A stretch of DNA of 64,000 nt from an uncultured Eubacteriales bacterium. GTDB lineage: Bacteria > Bacillota > Clostridia > Oscillospirales > Oscillospiraceae. This document shows positions 1-7,185 of the stretch, piece by piece. Numbering within the stretch: the stretch's first letter is position 1; each line of letters starts with the position of its first letter. A model generated the notes under the pieces. That model was given only the letters and a program-made list of their open reading frames with translations. It made no database searches and was not told where the DNA came from. The position numbers and the translations under genes are program-made. The DNA lies in the NCBI GenBank assembly GCA_900545925.1, contig URAZ01000008.1, forward strand, positions 30,284 to 94,283, given 5' to 3'.

Positions 1-375
1 ATCGGCAAATTCCGCCTCAAGTTCGCTTGCGCGCATGCCGTCCTCTTCGGAGAAATCGGGCTTTTCATAGAGCGCGTCCTTTTCCTTCATGACATCATAC
101 AGGTGCTGATTGCCCATGATGACGGTATCGAGAATGGTATACGCGTCATACTGGTTCTGATCCTGCTTCAAAACAGACATGCGCGCGCCGGGCTTGATGA
201 AGATTTCACCGGACGTCGGCTCCAGTTCGCCGGACAGCAGCTTCAAAAACGTTGATTTGCCCGCGCCGTTGGCACCGATGATGCCATAGCAGCTGCCGGG
301 CGTAAATTGCAGATCGACCTGCTTAAACAGCACAGAGCCGCCGAACTGCATGGCAAGGTTGGAAATGGTAATCAT
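1..375 (-). CDS. ABC-F family ATPase, N-terminal part (runs off window)
   Basis: The first 125 residues are visible; the rest lies beyond position 1. The start reads MITISNLAMQFGG and a Walker A motif (GANGAGKST) follows near residue 37, then the ELEPTSGEIF strand typical of the first nucleotide-binding domain of ABC-F proteins. These are soluble ribosome-associated ATPases with two fused ATPase domains and no membrane part. The ATG at 375 follows a TGAGG ribosome binding site. A promoter lies at 405-432. It is divergent from prmA. Which ABC-F subgroup (EttA, Uup, YbiT or a resistance type) cannot be told from this fragment. Confidence 0.88.
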   Translation of the reverse strand, partial: MITISNLAMQFGGSVLFKQVDLQFTPGSCYGIIGANGAGKSTFLKLLSGELEPTSGEIFIKPGARMSVLKQDQNQYDAYTILDTVIMGNQHLYDVMKEKDALYEKPDFSEEDGMRASELEAEFAD

Positions 376-404
376 AGAAAAACCTCATACGTTCATTTTT
401 TATT

Positions 405-432
405 ATCATACCACAAAATCCAGTGTTTGCAA
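405..432 (-). promoter_or_regulatory. SigA-type promoter for the ABC-F gene
   Basis: Read on the minus strand: TTGCAA (432-427), 16 bases, TATGAT (410-405), about 30 bases upstream of the ATG at 375. Seen by eye; not tested. Confidence 0.5.
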
Positions 433-468
433 GGGAAACCGCAGAAAGCGTCAAGCGCAGACGCAGTT

Positions 469-523
469 GGTAGGGACGGGACTCTGCTCCGCCCGGCGGA
501 AGGAGCAGAGTCTCACCCCTACC
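469..523. repeat. Palindromic REP-like element between the ABC-F gene and prmA
   Basis: A 55-base imperfect palindrome: GGTAGGG at the left end pairs with CCCTACC at the right, and GACTCTGCTCC (480-490) pairs with GGAGCAGAGTC (502-512). The GTAGGG/CCCTAC ends resemble the other short palindromes near 41.0, 59.4 and 63.8 kb, but the core differs. It lies between two divergent promoters. Confidence 0.6.
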
Positions 524-561
524 AGAACTTAAGCTAATTTACCGCATCAGAATCTCCCCAC

Positions 562-590
562 TTGTTATTTGCTCCGGTTTCGTGTAAAAT
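562..590 (+). promoter_or_regulatory. SigA-type promoter for prmA
   Basis: TTGTTA (562-567), 17 bases, TAAAAT (585-590). The transcript would begin near 597 and carry a small hairpin (ATCTCCG...CGGAGAT, about 619-636) just before the GGGAGG ribosome binding site at 638-643. Confidence 0.55.
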
Positions 591-649
591 AGAACAAATA
601 TTGATTGCAATTTGAAAGATCTCCGGCTTCGGAGATTGGGAGGATTATC

Positions 650-1624
650 ATGCAGTGGATTGAACTGACCATCAAGACGACGCCGGCAGCCATTGACCTT
701 GTCTGCGACCGTCTGACCGTTTTGGGCTTTGACAGCTTCATTATCGACGATCAGGAACAGTTCCATGACTTTCTGGAGCAGAACCGCCAGTATTGGGACT
801 ATGTGGACGAGGGACTTGAAAAACAGATGGAGGGGCTGTCGCAGATCCGGCTCTATCTGGAACAGAGCGCGTCCGCGCCGGAGATCATCGGCGGCCTCAA
901 AGACCAGCTGGCGGCGCTGCGCGCACAGTATCCGTCAGTGGACTTCGGCTCGTTGGAGGTCCAACTGGCCAACATCAAGGACGAGGACTGGGAAAACAAC
1001 TGGAAGCAGTATTATCAGCCGCTGCCCATCGGCAAAAAGCTTCTTGTCGTACCCGAGTGGCTGCACCCAGAGAACCCGGAGAACCGTGTTGAGGTTCTGC
1101 TCGACCCCGGCATGATCTTCGGAACCGGCGCACATGCGTCTACGCAGATGTGCATGCGTGAGCTGGAACGGGCCATTCAGGGCGGTGAGCAGGTGCTCGA
1201 TCTCGGCAGCGGCAGCGGCATTCTATCTATCACCGCCGTTCTGCTCGGCGCGGCCCACGCCACGGGCGTGGATATTGACCCAAAGGCCGAGGATATTGCC
1301 CGGGAAAACGCCGCCATCAATCAGATTTTCTCCGACCGCTTTACCGCCGTTACCGGCGATGTAATCGGCGACAGAGCCATGATGGAGTCGCTCAAGGGGC
1401 ATTATGACGTGGTGCTGGCCAATATCGTGGCTGATGTTATCATCCCCTTAAGCCGCGTTGTTCCGGAATTTTTGCAGGAGGACAGCATTTTCATCTGCTC
1501 CGGCATTCTCAATACACGGCTGGACGAGGTTCTGGCCGCGTTGGAGAAAAACGGCCTGCAGATTCTTTCCTCCGAGCAGCAGGAGGACTGGTGCCGCGTG
1601 ACCGCCGCGCTACTCGAAGCATAA
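650..1624 (+). CDS. prmA: Ribosomal protein L11 methyltransferase
   Basis: A 324-residue SAM-dependent enzyme that trimethylates ribosomal protein L11 in the cytoplasm. FGTGAHAST near residue 157 and the SAM-binding loop DLGSGSGILS near residue 183 are family hallmarks, followed by LANIVADVI near 257. Length matches the family (about 290-320). I chose ATG 650 because GGGAGG sits seven bases upstream; an in-frame TTG at 605 would add 15 residues with no binding site. The start of a run of plus-strand genes; in Clostridia prmA often sits beside rsmE or dnaJ, which is not the case here. Confidence 0.93.
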   Translation: MQWIELTIKTTPAAIDLVCDRLTVLGFDSFIIDDQEQFHDFLEQNRQYWDYVDEGLEKQMEGLSQIRLYLEQSASAPEIIGGLKDQLAALRAQYPSVDFGSLEVQLANIKDEDWENNWKQYYQPLPIGKKLLVVPEWLHPENPENRVEVLLDPGMIFGTGAHASTQMCMRELERAIQGGEQVLDLGSGSGILSITAVLLGAAHATGVDIDPKAEDIARENAAINQIFSDRFTAVTGDVIGDRAMMESLKGHYDVVLANIVADVIIPLSRVVPEFLQEDSIFICSGILNTRLDEVLAALEKNGLQILSSEQQEDWCRVTAALLEA

Positions 1625-1642
1625 CGTGGAGGCAGAAACCCT

Positions 1643-2689
1643 ATGCGTATTTTTTCTTACCGCAACAAGCGGACGCTGCGGCGCATTGCGCTGATCGCGC
1701 TGCTGGCAGCAGTCCTGCTTGGCCTTCTCATTCTTGCGCGCATCAGCTATCTGGGCCGCTATGTCGTGTATTCGCCGGATGGCGTGTATTTTGACAAAAC
1801 GCAGAAGCTTCAGCGCACCCCGCAGACGGTGCCGGACACATCCGACGCAGAGGAGTATCCGTTTGAAACAATCCTGTCCGCCGCTTCCGAGGAGACAGAC
1901 GTAGACCCGAACGCTGTGCAGCTTCAGGGTTTTTATATCTCTACGACCATGCTGGCAAACGGTGTGGATGAGGTGCGGCAGGCGCTTGCGGACGCAGACG
2001 GCTACAACGCCGTGCTCATTGACGTCAAAAGTCCGCTTGGAAACTTCTATTATTCGACAGATATCGCCGATACGCAGACGGCCGACGCAGACATCGACGC
2101 CTGTGACGCACTGATCAAAGAACTGACCGAAACGCCCGATCTGATTGTCATCGCACGCGTCCCCACGTTCTCCGACCCGAACTTTGTCGCTAAGCATTAT
2201 TCCTCCGCTCTGACGACAAAATCCGGCGATCTGTGGATGGATGAACGCCGCTGCTACTGGCTGCGGCCGGACTCGCTCGACGCGCGCAGTTATCTGGCTG
2301 CCATCGCACTGGAACTCGACGCACGGGGCTTTGACGAGGTTCTGTTCGACAATTTTACCGTACCGGACGATTCCTCCATTGCATGGGACACCGAGGCTAT
2401 CACGCAGATCGCCGCGCTGGAGGACTGCGCGGAGACACTGGGTGCAAATCTGACCGGAAGTTCCATCCGCCTCGCACTGGGCACGACGGTCCCGTCCGTC
2501 GCACAGTACGCCAGCCGCGTCTATATCACGACGGAAAAAGCCAACGACGTAATGACTGTGACGGAGGACATGGCTGAGGTGCTGCCGGATCCGTCCACGC
2601 AGCTTGTCTTCATCACGACCTCCCACGATACCAGATTCGACGCCTCCGGCGTCATCCGCCCCCTGCTCGGCGGCGACGGCGGAGACTGA
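1643..2689 (+). CDS. Membrane-anchored putative glycosyl hydrolase (DUF4015 type)
   Basis: A 348-residue protein with a basic start and one hydrophobic segment (about residues 13-34), so probably anchored with its bulk outside the cell. The body (about residues 90-340) looks like the putative glycoside-hydrolase barrel known as DUF4015: GFYIST, NAVLIDVKSPLGNFYYS, PDLIVIARVPTF and GFDEVLFDNFTV are strands carrying acidic residues that would be catalytic. GGAGG lies ten bases before the ATG. It follows prmA by 18 bases. Substrate unknown; a cell-wall glycan is a guess. Confidence 0.7.
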   Translation: MRIFSYRNKRTLRRIALIALLAAVLLGLLILARISYLGRYVVYSPDGVYFDKTQKLQRTPQTVPDTSDAEEYPFETILSAASEETDVDPNAVQLQGFYISTTMLANGVDEVRQALADADGYNAVLIDVKSPLGNFYYSTDIADTQTADADIDACDALIKELTETPDLIVIARVPTFSDPNFVAKHYSSALTTKSGDLWMDERRCYWLRPDSLDARSYLAAIALELDARGFDEVLFDNFTVPDDSSIAWDTEAITQIAALEDCAETLGANLTGSSIRLALGTTVPSVAQYASRVYITTEKANDVMTVTEDMAEVLPDPSTQLVFITTSHDTRFDASGVIRPLLGGDGGD

Positions 2690-2722
2690 AACCAGCCGCC
2701 ATAGGCACAAGAGGAAGCACTC

Positions 2723-4606
2723 ATGATCGATATTTCTGTAAAAGATCTCGTCAAAAGCTTCGACGCCGACACCAATCTGCTGGACGGCGTCAGCTTTGAC
2801 ATCCAGGCTGGCGAGCGTGTAGGCCTGCTTGGGCGAAACGGCGCAGGCAAGACGACGCTCTTCAAAATACTGACCGGAGAACTGGACTACAACACCGGCG
2901 AAGTGCGCTTTGCACCGGGCCGGAAGGTCGGCCTTATCTCCCAGATCCCGCATTATCCGGCAGGCTATACGGTAGAGGACGTGCTGCGCACAGCGTTTCG
3001 GGAACTTACCGATATCCAGGGCAAAATGCGCCGTCTTGAAGAGCAGATGGCTGCGCACCCGGATAAGGCCATGCTCGCCGAGTACGATGCGCTTTCCACG
3101 CGCTTTCAGACCGGCGGCGGCTATGAGACAGACATGCAGACTGACAAGATCTGCAACGGTCTTGGCATTCCCGCCGCACAACGGCAGCAGGACTTTGACA
3201 GTCTTTCCGGCGGAGAGAAAACGCGCGTGAATTTAGCGCGGCTGCTGCTGGAAAAGACCGATATTCTGCTGCTTGACGAGCCGACGAACCATCTGGACAT
3301 GCACGCGGTCGAATGGCTTGAGGGCTATATTGAAAAATTTAAGGGGACCGTCCTGACGATCTCCCATGACCGGTATTTTCTTGACCGCGTTGTGACCCGC
3401 ATTGTCGAACTGCACGACGGCAAGGCAGAGTTTTATTCCGGCAATTATTCGTTCTATGTGCAGGAAAAGCAGGCGCGCTTTGAACTTCAGCTGAAGCAGT
3501 ACGAAAAAGAACAGGCCAAGCTTTCGCAGCTTGGCTTCACGCTGGAGCGCATGAAGGGCTGGGGTATCAATAACCGCACGCTCTATCGCCGCGCCATGTC
3601 CATTCAGCACCGTATGGAGCGCATCGAAAAAACTGACCGTCCCACACAGGAGAAGACCATGCGGGCGAAATTCGCCCAGCGGGACTTCTTCGGCGACGAG
3701 GTTTTGTCCGTCAAGGGGCTCGGCAAGGCATACGACGGCCGGACACTGTTTTCAGACGTTGAACTGCAGGTCGCGGGCGGCGAACGCATCGCACTGCTGG
3801 GCGACAACGGAACCGGAAAATCTACATTTCTAAAGCTTCTGCTCGGCGAGGAGGCCGGCGCAGGCCGCGTGAAGTTCGGCCCCACGGTCAAATGGGCTTA
3901 TCTGCCGCAGATCATTCATTTTGCCCACCCCGAGCGGACGCTGCTTGACACGATGCTCTATGAAAAAAACTGCACTGTACAGACCGCACGCGACCGGCTG
4001 GGCGCGTATCTGTTCGAGGGCGAGGACGTATTCAAGACCGTTTCAAGCCTGTCCGGCGGCGAGCAGAGCCGTCTGCGGCTGTGCATGCTGATGGATGAGA
4101 AGATTAATTTGCTGGTCCTCGACGAGCCAACGAACCATCTGGATATCGACTCGCGCGAATGGCTGGAGGATGCGCTGGAGGATTATGAGGGCACGCTCAT
4201 CTTCGTCTCCCACGACCGGTATTTTGTCAACAAATTCGCCACGCGCATCTGGGAACTGGAAAACGGACATATCCGTGACTTCCCGTGCGGGTATGAAAAA
4301 TACCGCTCCATCAAGGAAAAGGAGGCCATCGCGGCTCCTGCACCGGAGAAGCTGAAAAAGGAACGAAAGGAAAAGCCGAAAGCCTCCGGCAGTAAGATGC
4401 TGGAAAAGCAAGTCCGCGCGCTGGAACGTGAGATTGAAAAGCAAGAGCAGCTTTCCGCTCAGCTGGATACGCAGATTGAAGCCGCCGCATCCGATTATCA
4501 GGAACTGGCGCGGTTGATGGAAGAAAAGCAGGCTTGCGACGACACACTCACCGGCCTGATGGACGAGTGGGAGCGGCTTTCGTCTGATTTGGAGGGTGCA
4601 ACATGA
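2723..4606 (+). CDS. ABC-F family ATPase
   Basis: A complete 627-residue ABC-F protein with two ATPase domains. First: Walker A GRNGAGKTT near residue 38, signature LSGGEKTR near 162, Walker B LLLDEPTNHLD near 185. Second: GDNGTGKST near 360, LSGGEQSR near 443, LVLDEPTNHLD near 467. A charged linker joins them and the C-terminal 75 residues are a Lys/Glu-rich coiled coil. No membrane segments. The family acts on translating ribosomes; some members give resistance to ribosome-targeting antibiotics, but nothing here shows which role applies. It is the second ABC-F gene in this window. Confidence 0.92.
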   Translation: MIDISVKDLVKSFDADTNLLDGVSFDIQAGERVGLLGRNGAGKTTLFKILTGELDYNTGEVRFAPGRKVGLISQIPHYPAGYTVEDVLRTAFRELTDIQGKMRRLEEQMAAHPDKAMLAEYDALSTRFQTGGGYETDMQTDKICNGLGIPAAQRQQDFDSLSGGEKTRVNLARLLLEKTDILLLDEPTNHLDMHAVEWLEGYIEKFKGTVLTISHDRYFLDRVVTRIVELHDGKAEFYSGNYSFYVQEKQARFELQLKQYEKEQAKLSQLGFTLERMKGWGINNRTLYRRAMSIQHRMERIEKTDRPTQEKTMRAKFAQRDFFGDEVLSVKGLGKAYDGRTLFSDVELQVAGGERIALLGDNGTGKSTFLKLLLGEEAGAGRVKFGPTVKWAYLPQIIHFAHPERTLLDTMLYEKNCTVQTARDRLGAYLFEGEDVFKTVSSLSGGEQSRLRLCMLMDEKINLLVLDEPTNHLDIDSREWLEDALEDYEGTLIFVSHDRYFVNKFATRIWELENGHIRDFPCGYEKYRSIKEKEAIAAPAPEKLKKERKEKPKASGSKMLEKQVRALEREIEKQEQLSAQLDTQIEAAASDYQELARLMEEKQACDDTLTGLMDEWERLSSDLEGAT

Positions 4607-5346
4607 TTCCGGTTTGGGTGATTGCGCTGGTTACAGTGCTCGGCGCAGTATGTCTGGCGCTGCCGCTGCACATCGGCATGACGGGCATTTGCCTGCTGCT
4701 GCTTGCGGCGGTTTTGCTGGCGCTGCGGATTTTGAAGAAAAAGAACGCACCGGAGCATTGGAGCCGTCTATTGACCGGTCTGACTGCCGCAGGCATGGCG
4801 GTGATTTTCGGTGCGATGGGGTATATTGCCGTGCAGGGACAGGACAGCATCATGGCACAGGACGAAACGCCGGCGTTTATCGTCGTACTCGGCGCGCAGG
4901 TGCAGGGCGATGGGCCGTCGCTGACGTTAAAAAAGCGGCTGGACAAGACGCTCGCTTTCATGCAGGAACACCCGGATAAAACCGTGATCGTCTCCGGCGG
5001 ACAGGGACCGGACGAAGCGTATACGGAAGCGTCCGTCATGGCCCGGTATCTGATCGAACACGGTGCGGATGCTTCCCGCGTCATAGAAGAGGACAAAGCA
5101 TCCAACACGCGGGAGAATCTGCTGTTTTCGTCGAAGCTTGCCGAGGCGGCGGGATTTGATACGTCGCGTGTGCTGATCGTCACAAGTGATTTTCATATGT
5201 GCCGTGCAAAATATATCGCACGGACGCTCTCCATGGAGCCGTACGGCCTTGCAAGCGATACATGGCCGTGGATCCTGAAGGTAAATTATACGCTGCGTGA
5301 GGTCTTCGCCTTTGCCAAGGCATTCTGGCAGGCAAGGCACGGATGA
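4603..5346 (+). CDS. YdcF-family (DUF218) membrane protein
   Basis: 247 residues. About three hydrophobic segments occupy residues 1-80, then a DUF218/YdcF domain: FIVVLGAQVQGDGPS, VIVSGGQGPDE, EDKASNTRENL and VTSDFHMCRAKYIA are typical. The family (SanA, YdcF, ElyC) is linked to envelope functions; the biochemical activity is not settled. The ATG overlaps the stop of the ABC-F gene (ATGA), implying translational coupling. The domain probably faces outward. Confidence 0.8.
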   Translation: MIPVWVIALVTVLGAVCLALPLHIGMTGICLLLLAAVLLALRILKKKNAPEHWSRLLTGLTAAGMAVIFGAMGYIAVQGQDSIMAQDETPAFIVVLGAQVQGDGPSLTLKKRLDKTLAFMQEHPDKTVIVSGGQGPDEAYTEASVMARYLIEHGADASRVIEEDKASNTRENLLFSSKLAEAAGFDTSRVLIVTSDFHMCRAKYIARTLSMEPYGLASDTWPWILKVNYTLREVFAFAKAFWQARHG

Positions 5347-5377
5347 CGCCCAAGCAGGCAGGAAGGGAACGGATATC

Positions 5378-5860
5378 ATGACCGATAAGGATCTCAGACA
5401 TCTCAGCCGCGCAGAACTGCTGGATATTCTCTACGAACAGCAGAAGCGGTATGAAGACAGCCTTGCGGAAAATCAGGCGCTGCGGCAGCAGCTGGAGGAC
5501 CGGACGCTTCGCATTGCGTCCGCCGGCTCTATTGCCGAAGCGGCCATTCAGGTAAACGGCGTATTCGAGGCTGCACAGGCCGCCGCTGACCAGTATCTTG
5601 CCTCCGTCAAAGCTGCAACAGCCGACATGGTGCAGAAGACGGACGAGGCACAGCGGCAGCGCGAGGCGATCTTACAGGATGCAAAACAGCAGGCTGATAA
5701 GATCGTACAGGACGCGCAGGCGCAAGCAGACCGGCTTCTGACTGAGTCTGCCGCGCAGATCGACGCACGCTGGACCGAATTTCAGAAAAATGCCGACGCG
5801 CTGATCCATGCGCACGATGAACTGCGCATGCTGATCCAGAACCGGCAGGCGGATGTTTGA
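5378..5860 (+). CDS. Coiled-coil protein of unknown function
   Basis: 160 residues, nearly all predicted helix and rich in Ala, Gln, Glu and Lys. A charged N-terminal part (LSRAELLDILYEQQKRYE...) is followed by a long coiled coil with repeats such as DAKQQADKIVQDAQAQADRL, like DivIVA or ATPase b-subunit rods. No signal peptide or membrane segment. ATG 5378 has GGAAGGG ten bases upstream; the longer frame from 5297 lies inside ydcF. The tight spacing behind ydcF suggests a joint envelope or division role, an inference only. Confidence 0.65.
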   Translation: MTDKDLRHLSRAELLDILYEQQKRYEDSLAENQALRQQLEDRTLRIASAGSIAEAAIQVNGVFEAAQAAADQYLASVKAATADMVQKTDEAQRQREAILQDAKQQADKIVQDAQAQADRLLTESAAQIDARWTEFQKNADALIHAHDELRMLIQNRQADV

Positions 5861-5884
5861 CTTTTCCCGCTTTGGTGGTAGAAT
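5857..5884 (+). promoter_or_regulatory. SigA-type promoter for mrp
   Basis: TTGACT (5857-5862), 16 bases, TAGAAT (5879-5884). The -35 overlaps the stop codon of the preceding gene, so mrp is probably its own transcription unit. Confidence 0.6.
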
Positions 5885-5916
5885 AACAGCAAACGACACA
5901 AAAAGGAGTGTTTTTT

Positions 5917-6738
5917 ATGAGCGGATGCAGCGGCAACTGTTCCAGCTGCGGAGAAAGCTGCTCTGACCGCAAGCCGGAGAGCCTGCTGGCAGAGCCGAAC
6001 AAGAAATCAAATGTCAAAAAGGTCATTGCAGTCGTCTCCGGCAAAGGCGGCGTCGGCAAATCGACCGTCACGTCGATGCTGGCCGTCGCCATGCAGAAGC
6101 TGGGGTACAAAACAGCCATTCTCGATGCAGATGTCACCGGCCCGTCCATCCCCAGAGCCTTTGGCCTGCACGAGCAGATCGTGGGCAGTGACGACGGTAT
6201 GCTCCCCGCTGAGACGCCCGAGGGCATTAAGGTCATGTCCATCAATCTGCTTCTTCCGAACGAGACGGATCCCGTCATCTGGCGCGGCCCGGTCATCGGC
6301 GGCGCAGTCAAGCAGTTCTGGACGGATGTCTGCTGGGGCGATGTGGATTATATGTTCGTCGATCTGCCGCCCGGAACGGGCGACGTGATGCTGACGGTGT
6401 TCCAGTCGCTTCCGGTTGACGGTGTGGTGATTGTCACAAGTCCGCAGAGCCTCGTGTCCATGATTGTCTCCAAGGCCGTCAACATGGCGCGGATGATGAA
6501 CGTACCGGTCTATGGCTTTGTGGAGAACTACAGCTATTTCCAGTGTCCGGACTGCGGCAAAAAGGTGGAGATCTTCGGAAAGAGCAAGCTGGACGAACTG
6601 GCGCTGCAATTCTCGCTGCCGGTTCTCGCGCGGCTGCCGATCGAACCGAATGTTGCAGCGCTGTTTGACGCAGGAAGCATGGCGCAGGCCGACGTCAGTG
6701 GCCTCATGCCCGCTGCCGAACTGATGGCAAAGGCATAA
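5917..6738 (+). CDS. Mrp/NBP35-type iron-sulfur cluster carrier ATPase
   Basis: 273 residues. A Cys-rich N-terminus (CSGNCSSCGESC) precedes a deviant Walker A P-loop (SGKGGVGKST near residue 43) and FVDLPPGTGD near 150; a CPDC motif near 212 is the usual bridging Fe-S ligand pair. The family binds a 4Fe-4S cluster at a dimer interface and hands it to apoproteins in the cytoplasm. ATG 5917 has AGGAG eight bases upstream; an in-frame GTG at 5908 overlaps that site. Supports the strictly anaerobic, Fe-S rich metabolism implied by the hydrogenase region. Confidence 0.9.
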   Translation: MSGCSGNCSSCGESCSDRKPESLLAEPNKKSNVKKVIAVVSGKGGVGKSTVTSMLAVAMQKLGYKTAILDADVTGPSIPRAFGLHEQIVGSDDGMLPAETPEGIKVMSINLLLPNETDPVIWRGPVIGGAVKQFWTDVCWGDVDYMFVDLPPGTGDVMLTVFQSLPVDGVVIVTSPQSLVSMIVSKAVNMARMMNVPVYGFVENYSYFQCPDCGKKVEIFGKSKLDELALQFSLPVLARLPIEPNVAALFDAGSMAQADVSGLMPAAELMAKA

Positions 6739-6747
6739 TTCAAATCA

Positions 6748-6779
6748 GCAGTGCCCATGCGGGCGCTGCTGGTTTTTTG
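6748..6779 (+). terminator. Intrinsic terminator after mrp
   Basis: CAGCAG-TGCCC-atgcg-GGGCG-CTGCTG stem followed by GTTTTTTG. Confidence 0.75.
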
Positions 6780-6800
6780 CGGCATAGCATCAACCGACGC

Positions 6801-7072
6801 TAGCGTCAGTTGACAAGGGTGCACATGCCCGCGGAGCGCACCGGCACGCCTTTCGCAGCGTTATCGTCCTTGACAGGCGACAGCCTGCCTGCGTCCTCTG
6901 CCTTGCGAAAAACGCGCCGGAGCGCCCGGCGGGTCTTCGAGTTTTCCCGGAGCATGGAAAGCAGATGGCAAGGCAGACGAGGCAGATGGGCTGACGCCCA
7001 TCAACGAGGATAACACGGCCAGCTGCTGTTCAGGCATGGGAAAACCATGTGTGCCCTTGTCAGCTGACGCTA
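6801..7072. mobile_element. MITE, full-length copy (272 bp, TA-flanked)
   Basis: Non-coding element bounded by TA on both sides. The terminal inverted repeats GCGTCAGTTGACAAGG (6803-6818) and CCTTGTCAGCTGACGC (7055-7070) differ at one position, and complementarity continues inward (GGTGCACATG against CATGTGTGCCC). TA flanks suggest a Tc1/mariner or IS630-type transposase acting in trans; no transposase is in the window. A 117-bp derivative lies at 48797-48913. It ends about 31 bp before the htpG -35 box. No ORF of interest inside. Confidence 0.8.
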
Positions 7073-7102
7073 TGAACACTTTATGAATTTTGTAAAAACC
7101 CC

Positions 7103-7130
7103 TTGCAAACGAGGAAAAGTGTGCTAGAAT
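7103..7130 (+). promoter_or_regulatory. SigA-type promoter for htpG
   Basis: TTGCAA (7103-7108), 16 bases, TAGAAT (7125-7130). The predicted start (about 7137) falls inside the CIRCE operator. Confidence 0.65.
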
Positions 7131-7134
7131 ACAA

Positions 7135-7161
7135 TTAGCACTCAAGAAGTACGAGTGCTAA
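7135..7161. promoter_or_regulatory. CIRCE operator (HrcA binding site)
   Basis: TTAGCACTC, nine bases, GAGTGCTAA: a perfect match to the CIRCE inverted repeat bound by the heat-shock repressor HrcA. It overlaps the predicted htpG transcription start, so HrcA should repress htpG until heat shock titrates GroEL. hrcA itself is not in the window. Confidence 0.95.
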
Positions 7162-7185
7162 TCTGCAAAGGACGTGACATTCAAT

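Noticed and set aside
6810..7145. Short open frames inside the 272-bp MITE (67 and 94 codons).
   Set aside because: They end within or cross the element, have no binding sites and no resemblance to transposases.
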